Assembly: GCF_900176395.1 (NCBI RefSeq)
Contig: NZ_FWXL01000009.1
Span: 52,347-116,346, forward strand
Reading direction: 5' to 3'
From: Novosphingobium sp. B1
GTDB taxonomy: Bacteria; Pseudomonadota; Alphaproteobacteria; Sphingomonadales; Sphingomonadaceae
DNA length: 64,000 nt
Part shown: in pieces, positions 16,452 to 26,700 of the stretch
How the letters are laid out: each line of letters opens with the position of its first letter
How positions within the stretch are numbered: position 1 is the first letter of the stretch
The notes under the pieces: model-generated
Databases searched by the model: none
What the model saw: only the letters and a program-made list of their open reading frames with translations
What the model was told of the DNA's origin: nothing
Made by a program: the position numbers and the translations under genes

Positions 16452-18107
16452 CTAGAGTGCCTTAGACAGTTCCTTGATATCCTTGTTGAGAATCTGGTCG
16501 TTCTCCGAATAGTCGACCGGGCAATCGATCAGGTGGACGCCTGGCGTATCGCGACAATGCGCCAGCAATTCCTTTAGATGATCGGCGCTGGTCACGCGGT
16601 AGCCGTTGGCGCCGTAAGCCTCGGCATACTTCACGAAATCCGGGTTGTTGTAGGTCAGCCCGAAGTCTTCAAAGCCCATGTTCGCCTGCTTCCAGCGGAT
16701 CATGCCGTAGGCGCTGTCGTTGAGGATCAGCACGGTAAGGTTGAGGCCGAGGCGGACCGCGGTTTCCATCTCCTGGCTGTTCATCATGAAGCCGCCATCG
16801 CCGCAGATCGCCATGACCTTGCGTTCGGGATAGAGCATCGCGCTCATCATTGCCGAGGGCAGGCCCGCACCCATCGTCGCCAGCGCGTTGTCGAGCAGTA
16901 CGGTGTTCGGGTGATAGGCTGTGAAGCCGCGCGCAAACCAGATCTTGTAGACGCCGTTGTCGAGGCAGATGATCGCGTCCTCGGGCAGAGCATCGCGGAT
17001 CTGCTGGACGAGATGCGGCGGGAAGATCGGGAAGCGGGTGTCGGCGGCAAGCGGTGCGGTATGCGCGACTTCGGCCGCGCGATAGGCCAGCATGTGATCG
17101 AAGCTCCATGCCGGATTGGGCGTGATCGCTTCCTTCATCTGCCAGATGGCATTGGCGATATCGCCGATGACTTCGATGGCGGGGAAATAGACCGGGTCAA
17201 CCTCGGCCGTCTTGGTCGAGACATGGATGACCGGCGTGCCGCCTTCGCGCATGAAGAACGGGGGCTTTTCGATGACGTCGTGGCCGACATTGATGATGAG
17301 GTCGGCGTCCTCGACAGCACGATGCACGAAGTCACCGGCAGACAGCGCGGCACAGCCGAGAAACTTGGGATGCCGCTCATCGATCACACCCTTGCCGAGT
17401 TGGGTGGTAAGGAACGGGATGCCGGTCTTCTCGACGAATTCGCGCAGCATCTTGCCGGTCATCTTGCGGTTCGCACCCGCACCGATCACAAGCACCGGCG
17501 CCTTGGCGCTCTGAAGTGCCTCGACAGCCTGCGCGACAGACTTGGCATCGGCGTTGGGTCGGCGGACAAGGCTGCGCTCGAGCGGAACCGAATCTGTGTG
17601 CTCGTCGGCGATGTCTTCGGGCAGTTCGATGTGCGTCGCGCCAGGCTTTTCCTCCTCGGCCAGACGGTAGGCCTCGCGCACGCGGCTCGGGATGTTGTCC
17701 GAGCTCGCCATCTGATGCGTGAACTTCGTGATCGGCCCCATCATCGAGACGACATCGAGGATCTGGAAGCGGCCCTGCTTGGATTTCTTGATCGGCTTCT
17801 GGCCGGTGATCATCAGCATCGGCATGCCGCCAAGCGTGGCATAGGCAGCAGCGGTGACGAAGTTGGTCGCGCCCGGCCCAAGCGTGGCGATGCAAACGCC
17901 GGTCTTGCCGGTATGGCGACCGTAGGTGGCTGCCATGAACCCTGCGCCCTGTTCGTGCCGCGTGAGGATCAGCTTGATCTTCTTCGAGCGGGAGAGCGAA
18001 TCGAGGAAATCGAGGTTTTCTTCGCCCGGAACGCCGAAGATGTATTCGCAGCCTTCTTCCTCAAGGCACTCGATGAACAGGTCTGACGCCTTCTTGCCTT
18101 CGGCCAT
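16452..18107 (-). CDS. TPP-dependent enzyme of the acetolactate synthase family
   Basis: A 551-residue three-domain thiamine-diphosphate enzyme. The activating glutamate lies in ILTRHEQGAGFMA, the central domain has VLVIGAGANRK, and the TPP-binding motif runs from GDGGFMMN to LILNDSAYG. The closest family by eye is acetolactate synthase large subunit, including the catabolic type that needs no regulatory subunit. No ilvN-like small-subunit gene is adjacent, which argues against a role in branched-chain amino-acid synthesis. Other 2-oxoacid decarboxylases of this fold remain possible. The ATG at 18107 has GGAG nine bases upstream. It lies between a D-2-hydroxyacid dehydrogenase and an aldehyde dehydrogenase on the same strand. 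Confidence 0.85.
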   Translation of the reverse strand: MAEGKKASDLFIECLEEEGCEYIFGVPGEENLDFLDSLSRSKKIKLILTRHEQGAGFMAATYGRHTGKTGVCIATLGPGATNFVTAAAYATLGGMPMLMITGQKPIKKSKQGRFQILDVVSMMGPITKFTHQMASSDNIPSRVREAYRLAEEEKPGATHIELPEDIADEHTDSVPLERSLVRRPNADAKSVAQAVEALQSAKAPVLVIGAGANRKMTGKMLREFVEKTGIPFLTTQLGKGVIDERHPKFLGCAALSAGDFVHRAVEDADLIINVGHDVIEKPPFFMREGGTPVIHVSTKTAEVDPVYFPAIEVIGDIANAIWQMKEAITPNPAWSFDHMLAYRAAEVAHTAPLAADTRFPIFPPHLVQQIRDALPEDAIICLDNGVYKIWFARGFTAYHPNTVLLDNALATMGAGLPSAMMSAMLYPERKVMAICGDGGFMMNSQEMETAVRLGLNLTVLILNDSAYGMIRWKQANMGFEDFGLTYNNPDFVKYAEAYGANGYRVTSADHLKELLAHCRDTPGVHLIDCPVDYSENDQILNKDIKELSKAL

Positions 18108-18274
18108 TTTTGGTCGCTCCATCAATGGGAACGCGCGGCCAGGCTGCGTTACCCTCCCCTATTCGGATGCGACCGCCAGAGGCATTAAACCGGCGCGTGT
18201 CGTTATGGCCCCCGCGCCTGCCCTTGCTGTCCTCATGGCTATCAAAGGCGTGCACCGGAGTCACCCCTTCGCAA

Positions 18275-19213
18275 TCAGTATCCGAGCGAAAGATCCACCT
18301 GCGGCTGAAGAGGTTCACCCCGTTGGAAGCGCTGCAAATTCTCCAGAAAGCGCGTGACAGAGCGTTCGAACATGCGCGTCTGCGCGCGCCCGGAAAGGTG
18401 GCTGGTCACGTGCGCATTGGGCACGGCCCAGAGCGGATGATCGGCAGGCAATGGCTCGGGCGTGACGACGTCGAGGAAGGCATGGCCGGGACGGCCCGCC
18501 CTGAGGCCTGCAATCAGGGCTTCCTGATCGACCACGCTGCCACGCGCGACGTTGATCAGCGTCGATCCGGGCTTCATTGCCGCGAGTTCGGCCGCGCCGA
18601 TCATGCCATCCGTTTCAGGCGTAGCCGGCACGGCAAGGATAACCCAATCGAACGCACCAAGCTGCGCGCGCCATTCGTCTGGCCCCAGCGTTCCTTCGCC
18701 GGACGAGCGCCGGACCTTGACGACCTCGACATCGAAGCCCTGCAGCATCCGTTCGACCTTCTGGCCGATCGCGCCGTAACCGAGGATCAGGGCACGGCTT
18801 CCTGCCAGTTCCACCTTGCCGGGGCTGTCGAGCAGCCATTCATGCCGATCCTGCGCACGCACGACCTCGCGATAGCCCTTGGCGATCGTGAGCATGCCCA
18901 TGACCACATATTCGGCAATGGTGATCGCATTTATGCCGCTCCCGTTCGTCAGGACGACGCCCCGTTCACGCAGCACGTCGAGCGGGAAGAAATCAACGCC
19001 TGCGTAGACCGAGTTCAGCCACTTGAGCTTGGTTGCCAAGCGGATAGCCTTGTCCATCCCTCCGGGCTGATAGAGATCAAACCAGCCGATTTCGGCTTGC
19101 GGCGCAAGTTCGAACAGTTCGTCGGCGCTTTGAAAGAAGCGCGGCTCCACCCAATCGGGCAGATGCGGCTCGATCAGCGGCGCGGCCATGGCATTCATGA
19201 CAAGGACGGTCAT
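18275..19213 (-). CDS. D-2-hydroxyacid dehydrogenase, 312 aa
   Basis: An NAD(P)H-dependent reductase or dehydrogenase of 2-oxo/2-hydroxyacids. The Rossmann motif GYGAIGQKVERML is near residue 145. The catalytic Arg lies in NVARGSVVD, the Glu in VTPEPLP and the His in VTSHLSG, the triad order of the D-2-hydroxyacid dehydrogenase family. The substrate is not deducible. The start at 19213 has a good ribosome-binding site (GGGAGAGA), but that site is inside an 8-bp hairpin. It lies 64 bases behind cysS on the same strand, and the TPP-enzyme gene follows after 167 bases. Confidence 0.9.
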   Translation of the reverse strand: MTVLVMNAMAAPLIEPHLPDWVEPRFFQSADELFELAPQAEIGWFDLYQPGGMDKAIRLATKLKWLNSVYAGVDFFPLDVLRERGVVLTNGSGINAITIAEYVVMGMLTIAKGYREVVRAQDRHEWLLDSPGKVELAGSRALILGYGAIGQKVERMLQGFDVEVVKVRRSSGEGTLGPDEWRAQLGAFDWVILAVPATPETDGMIGAAELAAMKPGSTLINVARGSVVDQEALIAGLRAGRPGHAFLDVVTPEPLPADHPLWAVPNAHVTSHLSGRAQTRMFERSVTRFLENLQRFQRGEPLQPQVDLSLGY

Positions 19214-19218
19214 TGTCA

Positions 19219-19247
19219 GTCTCTCCCGAAGATTGTTACGGAGAGAC
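19219..19247 (-). promoter_or_regulatory. hairpin covering the ribosome-binding site of the hydroxyacid dehydrogenase
   Basis: On the minus strand GTCTCTCC (19247-19240) can pair with GGAGAGAC (19226-19219) across 13 bases. The second arm overlaps the GGGAGAGA ribosome-binding site of the gene starting at 19213. This could hold down translation, or act as a weak terminator after cysS, although no T-run follows. Confidence 0.45.
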
Positions 19248-19277
19248 TTAACCCATCGATTGCAGATTGAAACCCGC

Positions 19278-20759
19278 TCAGGCGAGCTTCCACTCCCAGC
19301 CGAGCGGATCTCCGTCCATCACCTCGACGCCCTTGGCAGCAAGCTCCTCGCGCAGGGCATCAGATCGGGCGAAGTCCTTTTCGGCGCGGGCGGCCTTGCG
19401 GGCTTCCAGCGATGCTTCGATCTCAGCTTCGTCGATTTCCACGCCCTTGGGCCGAAGGCGAAGGGACTTGCGGTCAAGCGCGAGCAGACCGAGACCAAGC
19501 ACGGCATCCATTGCCGAGAGGGCAGCCAGCTTCTCTGACGCGTCTACCTTCTTGAGCGCGAGGACCTCCTCGAAGACGGTCAGGGCCACCGGCGTGTTGA
19601 GGTCGTCAGACACGGCGGCATCGAAACGTTCGAGGAACGGCATGAAACGCGGGCCCGGTTGGACCTCGCCCACACCCGCCCGCTCCTGCAGCTGACCAAC
19701 TGCGATCAGCATCCGCTTCAATCGCGTTAGTGCTGCGGCAAGGCCATCCCACGAAAATTCCAGTTCGCTGCGGTAGTGCGCCTGCAAGCACATCAGACGG
19801 TAGGCAAGAGGCGCATAGCCCTTGTCGATCAGCAACTGCAGCCGCAGGAATTCGCCGCTCGACTTGCTCATCTTGCCCGAGCGTTCGACGAGGAAGTTGT
19901 TGTGCATCCACACCCGCGCGCCGGAATTGGCGGGCAGGTCGAGGCCATTGGTGCAGCAGAACGCCTGGTTCTGCGCAATCTCGTTGGGGTGATGAATCTC
20001 GCGGTGATCGATGCCGCCGGTGTGGATATCAAACGGAAAGCCGAGCACTTCTCCCGACATGACCGAGCATTCGAGATGCCAGCCGGGAGCGCCCTTGCCC
20101 CACGGCGAGTCCCATTCCATCTGGCGCTTCTCGCCCGGCGGTGTCTTGCGCCAGATAGCGAAGTCGGCGGCATTGCGCTTCCCTTCGACGGCTTCGATGC
20201 GCCCCTCACCCTCTTCCGTCTGAGCGCGAGCCAGACGGCCGTAGTCCTCCACGGTGGACACATCGAAATAGAGGCCGCTATCGAGTTCGTAGCAGTGCCT
20301 TGGCGCGATCTGCTGCGCGAACGCGATCATCTGGGGGACGAATTCGGTGGCAATCGTCCAGCGCGCAGGCTGGCGGATGTTGAGCGCCTTGATATCTTCC
20401 CAGTAGGCCTGCGTATAATGCCGGGCGATGTCCCAGATGGATTGGGCCTGTGCCTTTGCCATCTTCTCCATCTTGTCCTCGCCATCATCGGCATCGTCGG
20501 TCAGGTGACCGACATCGGTGATGTTGATGACATGGGTAAGCTTCAGCCCCTTGAACGACAGGGTGCGGCCGAGAATGTCGGCAAAGACATAGGCCCGCAT
20601 GTTGCCGATGTGGGGGTAATTGTAGACCGTGGGTCCGCAGGAGTAGACGCGCGCCTCGCCGGGGTGGACAGGCTCGAACGCTTCCAGTTGCCGGGTCAGG
20701 CTGTTGAACAGCTTCAAGGGTGCGGAGGGCGCGAACTGGGCGGGACCATGGGCTGACAT
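19278..20759 (-). CDS. cysS: cysteinyl-tRNA synthetase
   Basis: Class I aminoacyl-tRNA synthetase that charges tRNA-Cys in the cytoplasm; 493 residues, slightly longer than the E. coli enzyme (461). The HIGH-type motif is PHIGNMRAYVF near residue 50, preceded by the zinc-site cysteine in YSCGPTVYN. The KMSKS loop is KMSKSSGEF near residue 294. Further zinc-site residues are visible in WHLECSVMS and GGIDHREIHHPNE. The C-terminal domain ends near the family consensus. The ATG at 20759 lies 38 bases after the tpsA stop on the same strand, so read-through from the exoprotein operon is possible. It is the only recognised essential gene between the two unusual operons. Confidence 0.97.
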   Translation of the reverse strand: MSAHGPAQFAPSAPLKLFNSLTRQLEAFEPVHPGEARVYSCGPTVYNYPHIGNMRAYVFADILGRTLSFKGLKLTHVINITDVGHLTDDADDGEDKMEKMAKAQAQSIWDIARHYTQAYWEDIKALNIRQPARWTIATEFVPQMIAFAQQIAPRHCYELDSGLYFDVSTVEDYGRLARAQTEEGEGRIEAVEGKRNAADFAIWRKTPPGEKRQMEWDSPWGKGAPGWHLECSVMSGEVLGFPFDIHTGGIDHREIHHPNEIAQNQAFCCTNGLDLPANSGARVWMHNNFLVERSGKMSKSSGEFLRLQLLIDKGYAPLAYRLMCLQAHYRSELEFSWDGLAAALTRLKRMLIAVGQLQERAGVGEVQPGPRFMPFLERFDAAVSDDLNTPVALTVFEEVLALKKVDASEKLAALSAMDAVLGLGLLALDRKSLRLRPKGVEIDEAEIEASLEARKAARAEKDFARSDALREELAAKGVEVMDGDPLGWEWKLA

Positions 20760-20797
20760 GGATCAGCCCTTGCCCCGCCCGCGCACGTCAGGTCAAG

Positions 20798-23700
20798 TCA
20801 CTCGCCATCAGGCTTGCCTTCGCCGAGCAGGTCATCGTTACCGGTGCCGGTGACGGGTTCGTCGATCAGCGGTTCAAAGCCTGCGGGTGCGATCTGGTTC
20901 ATCCGGATCAGGGTCGTACCCGTGAAGCTGTCAACAACCTGCAGGGCCGTATCGGCAGGATCAAGTTCGAGCACTTCCTCGATCAGGTCACGTACTTCCA
21001 CATTGGCCGTCGTCGTCGGCATCTGCGGACGAGCCGTACAACTGCCGACATTGCGAATGACGCAGCCATTTATAGAGGAGAGATCGGTAAACGTGCCCGT
21101 TATGCCAACCAGGCCCACCGCATCGACGCCTGTTGCGCCGTTGACCGTGCCGTTGATCACGATGTCGAGCGTTCCGGTGCCCCGTACGCCGATCTGCAAG
21201 GCGTCGGCGACAATCCCGCGCCGGTCGACCAATGCCGTGCTTGCAGCCGTGTTCTGGACATAGACCGAACGATCCGATTGCAACTGGATGGTACCAGCCT
21301 CCACGAGCGTCCTGTCTGCCGTCACGCCATCGTTCTGGCCAAGACGTGCCGTAATCGCAGCCGTGCCGGAGAGGTTGGCTATGTCGGCAAGCGCCGTGCG
21401 GGTGACCATGGCGATCCCGTTTCCTGAAATCACCAACGTCCCGGCACGCGAACCGCCTTCTCCCAGCCTTACCGATCCCGTCGCTGCGTCGAGATAAACA
21501 CCTGCGTCACTCGATATCGCAAGGGTATTGCCCGAAGCGTTGGCCAGCGCGGCCGAGCCCAGCAACGAGACCAAGCCTGATGAGCGCAGCGAGAGGGTTC
21601 CGGTCTCGCCGATCTGTCCTCCAGCCGAGCCGGATTGCGCGGCCACCGAAAGATCGCCCACAAGCATCGGGCTTGTACCGCGGATTGTCAGATCGCCGCG
21701 TGAGCGAATGTGACCGAACTCTGCCTGCGAAAGCGCATAGCCAGCCGTCTGCGCAGGAAGGTTGTCCCCGAGCAATGTCGTGCCCTGACCGTTGTTGACG
21801 ATGATGATGGCGTCAGTCCGCGAAGACTCTCCGAGTTGCCCGGTCGCGCCGATGCCGATCTGCGCGGACGCCACGTCAATCACCGCGCCAGTCACCAGGC
21901 CGTTCAGCCTGATCTCATTGACTGCGGTCATGGCAATGGACTTTGCCGCATCCACGGTGCCCTCGACGACGATGTCGCGAACAGCATCGAGGATGATGTC
22001 GCCGCGTCCGACCACGCCTGCGGTGACGGTTCCGGCGCCGGTTACGGCCGTCTGCCCTTGCGCGGAATACCCTGCAGACAATTGCGACACGACCACATCC
22101 CCGCCACTGGCGGCAAGCGTGATGTTGCCGGTTGCCGCAATACGGCTGGCAGTGACGGTTCCCGTGGCAATTGCCGAAACATCGCCGTTTGTCGCCGTTA
22201 CGTCGCGCAACGACAGACCGCCAACAGCCTTGATGCCGACAGCCGTGGCGTTGGCAGAGAGTGTTCCGCTCAACTGCAGGCCACTGACATTGATCACACC
22301 CTGCGAGACAAGGCTGGCATTGCGCGCGACAATATCGGTCGTGGTGAGGTCGAGATCACTGCGCAGCGTGAGATCCTGCCCGGCCCTGATCGGCGCATCG
22401 AAAATCGCTCTAGCCCGCGCCTCGACATTGGCGGCAGCCTGAAGCCCCCCAAAGCGCAGGTCGCGAGCAGAAAGGACGATAGAGCCCGCGCTGGACACCT
22501 GACCAACTGCAATATCGCCGGTTGCCGCCAGATCGACTTCTGCAGTGCGCGAACGGACATTTCCGCCGCTGACGGACGTGCCCCTTGCTACCACCCGCGC
22601 GCCGTCCAGCGCGCCAAAGCCCAGAGCATCGCCGGCCTGAAGCCGAAGATCCCCGCCTGCGGACAAGTTGCCGAGCGTGGCGGCACCTGTTGTCGTGACC
22701 GACAGCGCTCCGGCTGCACTGACATCCCCGGCCTCGATCACGGCGGCAGACAAAGTGGCCGCATCCCCTGACGACACAGCCCCCAGGACCACCTTGCGGG
22801 TGACGGCAATGTTCACGTTGCCGCCGGCCTTTAGCGTCGCCACAGCAAGCTCTGCAGCGACCACCTCTATCGATGTTCCCGCCTCGGCACTGGCAAGAGT
22901 CGCAGGACCGCTGGACTGGATGGAGATGCTCCCCCCCGTCTTCAGGGTGCCGCCCGACAGCGCCGCTGCCTTGACCGCAATGGTGCCTGTGCCGGCTACC
23001 GTCACGTCCTTGATCGCAAGCCCGGCCGAGGAGAGCGATACGCCGCCTCCGGCAATCACATTGCCGAGCACGGCGTCCTTGGTGGCCACGAGAGAGACGT
23101 TGCCACCGGATGTAATCGTGCCACCAGTGATCGTTTCTCCGGTAAGGTCGACTGCACCTGCGGCATTGATGCTGTCGAACGTGAGCAAGAGGGGATCTAT
23201 GTTCACGAAGCCGCCCGCGTTCAAACTTCCGAGCCGTGCCGAATCCGTGACTTGCAAGGTGATGTCACCGCCCGCATCGAGAACCGGCACGGCAAGGGAG
23301 ACGGCCGAGATATCGAGTGAGGTCCCTGCTCCCGCCCGAGCCAGTGAAACAGCTCCGCTCGAAATCAGCGAGAGGCTTCCAGATGTGGTGACGCTTCCGC
23401 CCGAGATGCCAGTTGCCCGGATCGAGACCGGTCCGCCGCTCTCGAGCGAGGTGAACGCCAGGTCGGCGGCAGCAATCGACAGGCCGCCTTCACCTGACGC
23501 CGAGCCGAGCCGGGCTGCACCCGCAGTATTTATGGCAATCGTCTTGCCAGCCTGCAGTGTGGTCGCAGCGACTGTCTGTGCCTCGATTGCCAGGTTTCCA
23601 GCAAGGTTCAGATTTCCAAGCGACACATCGGTGACTGCACCGATGGTCAGGTCTTCGATACCCGAAAGTTCGCCGAGCATGAGCGACGATCCGGCAGTCA

Positions 23701-26700
23701 GCTTGGCCGAAGCGCCAGGCAAGGCAAGCATGCCGATCGCTATCGACTTGCCTGTCGTGATGTCTGCCGCCGTGCCCTGCCGCAGAAGATCGACCTGAAG
23801 CGCCCCCGGAATTGAGAAAGCACCCTCAGGATCCCCGCCAGCACGCTGGAACGACGTCAATTCCCGAGCCGCGACCAGCGATGCCGCAGTGATGTCGCCC
23901 CCGACGGTCAGTCCGATGTCGTCGGCAGTTGCCTCGATGCGGCCGTTGCCGGTGAGCGATCCCGCAGCGGCCGACAGACGGACCTGCGCCGACTTGAGAC
24001 CGGCACTATCGGTCAAGGCAATATTGCCCTGCCGCGAGAAAATGCTGATGAGCGACGAGGCGCCGACGTCCACGGCCGCGCCCGACTTGCCTACCGTCAC
24101 ATTGCCGAGCGCGCCTATGCGCACGGTAGTGCCGGAAATTGGGCCAGTTGCCCGAACGTCGACCGGCAGAACTTCGCTGGCTCCGATCGAGACCGTACCG
24201 GTTGCCGATATCTGGCCGACACAGATCGCGCCCTCGAGACAGTCCGGCTCGAGCTTGCCGCCATCCGACCCGCGCGGCGCGCCGAAGGCCAAAGCTTGAT
24301 TGATATCTGCCCGAAAATTGCCTGCCGTGAACGAAGCCAGTCGTGCATCTATGGCTGCGCCGAACAGGTTGATCGTCCCAAGGCCAGCATCGACGCTTGC
24401 ACCGTCCATGAAGCGCAGCGTCGGAATGTCCGAAGGTTCCAGATCGTACGCTATGCCAAGGCCACCGGCAGAGAACGTTACGGCTGCCGTGCCCGAGGAG
24501 CCGCTGTTCGCGACGAACCGGCTGCCGGACCCGACAACGATGTCGTTGCCGCTCCGCAGATTTATGGAGTCGAGCGAGGTGAAGCTGTTGCCGCCAAGGT
24601 CAGAAATGTCGCCACCGCTCAGGAGGCGCAGGCTTGCGCCCTGGAAATCACCGCCGCCTTCGCTTTCGCCCAAAGTCAGCAGGCCGTTGCGGTAGATCGT
24701 GCTGCCATCAACCACGGCGCCGGCCGCCAGTTCGACGCTGCCACCGCTCACATTGCGAATGGTGGCATCTCCGGCAGCGCGGACGGTCAGGTCTCCGGCC
24801 GACTTGTAGCCGCTGCCGGCGTCGCCGGTGATGTTTCCGAATGTGTATACGTCAAGCGCACCAACGCCCTCGACGACCGAGGAACCAAGAAGCTGAATGT
24901 CGCTGCTGGCATCGAAACGCAGGCTCGACAGGCCCGTGACGACGGTGCAGGCAGCCTCGGGGCAATCGCTGTTGCTGACAGTTATCCCCGCAAATGAGGT
25001 GACAACAACTTCGTTCGCAATCAGACGGCCGGTGCCTTCGCCGACAATGGACAAGCCGCCAGCGGCGGTGATGCTGGCAAGGTTGCCGACAGTGATGCCG
25101 GCACCAGTCGCCATCCCCAGGGCGATGGGCGCGCTGGCTTCAAGCACCAGATCGCCATCGATCGTCACTGGCCCTGAGATTGCCTGGATCGAAATTCCCG
25201 GATCTCCGCCGAGGCTGAAGCCGCTGCTTGCCAGCCCGGTGAACCCAGCGAAGCGCATGCCGTCGCGGGTGGCTGTGCTGTCGTTGGTTACGAGGATGCG
25301 ACCGGGCTGGTCGACGATCGAGAAACTGCTGCCGTTCGAAGTGTAGCTGACCTCGGACGTGACGTCGGCGCGCGTCTGACCGGCCACGAACGTGCCACCA
25401 TCCCCCGACTGGAACGTGACGGTTCCTCCCGATGGCGCCGAGTAGGACACCGAGGACGGATTCCCGGATCCTGCCGGGCCATTGCCCGGCTGGGCAAAGG
25501 TATTGTTTACGCTGCTGATGCCCCGCGCCTGGACATCAAGGTTGCCCACGATGATCTCGGCCCCCTGCGACGTAAGCGAGATTGTACCGCCCGTACCGCC
25601 GCCTCCCGCGCCAGCGCTGCCGGCATTGCCGCCTCTGGTGTGAAGAGCGGTGGTCGCTGCGCCATCGCTACCCTGCCCGCCGAGTCCCCCTGTTGCGTTG
25701 GCAGCAAGGTTCATGATCCCGGCCAGGGCAAGCATGACGTGCCCGTCGGCAAAGCTCTCGATGCCGACAACACCGCCCGACGCATTGCCGCCGGCCCCAC
25801 CATTCCCGCCATTGCCGCCACTGTCGGAAAGAGCAGCAACGCCGTTCCCCCCGGCACCGCCTATGCCGCCGGCGACAAGATCGATCGAAGCGGCAGTCGC
25901 GAAATCTGAGGAGCTTCCAAACGCAGCGCCGATGCGGATTTCACCACCGAACCCTCCGCCACCATTGGCGCCACTGGCGCCGCTGCCGTTGCCGTCGTAA
26001 CCGAAGCCTTCTGCGCCGTCCCCACCCTGTCCGCTGGCATTCGCCGAGATGCTGCTGGCGGTGAGGTTGCCGAGATTGTCGGCAAAGAATTCGATGGTGC
26101 CGCCACGGCCAATCCCGCCGGCCCCGCCCAGGGACTGCGACGGGATTGTGCTGGTTTCGACGATGGCGCGACCGCCACCAATGCCGCCGCTGCCGATAGC
26201 CGAAAGCGAGACTGCACCGAGATCGACCAGACTGTCTGCGCCATCGGCGGAGATCAGAATGGAACCGCCACGGCCGGATCCGCCGTCTGCGCCATTGCCG
26301 ACCGCATTGTTTCCGAAGACGGCCGAGTTACCGCCATCCCCGCCACGTCCACCAGTGCCGGAAGCGGAAATGACTGCAAGCGATGCCGTGGTGGAAAGCC
26401 GCAGCCCGCCGCCCGATCCGGCTGTCAGATAAACTGTGCCGCCTTCACCATCGCCGCCGCGTCCGCCATTGCCTGCCCCGGATGGTGACTCTGAACCATC
26501 GCCGCCTGATCCACCGTCGCCGCCTGTGCCACCAACCGTGAACGATGCGTCGCGCAGATCGGCAAAGGCACCACTGCCACTGGCGATGATTGCAGCCGTA
26601 CCACCCGTTCCTCTGCCCCCGATCCCTCCGGTGGAAGCGTTGTCGGAGCGGCCGCCAAAGCCACCTGTACCGATGGCGGACAGCTGCACATCAGTGAGAC

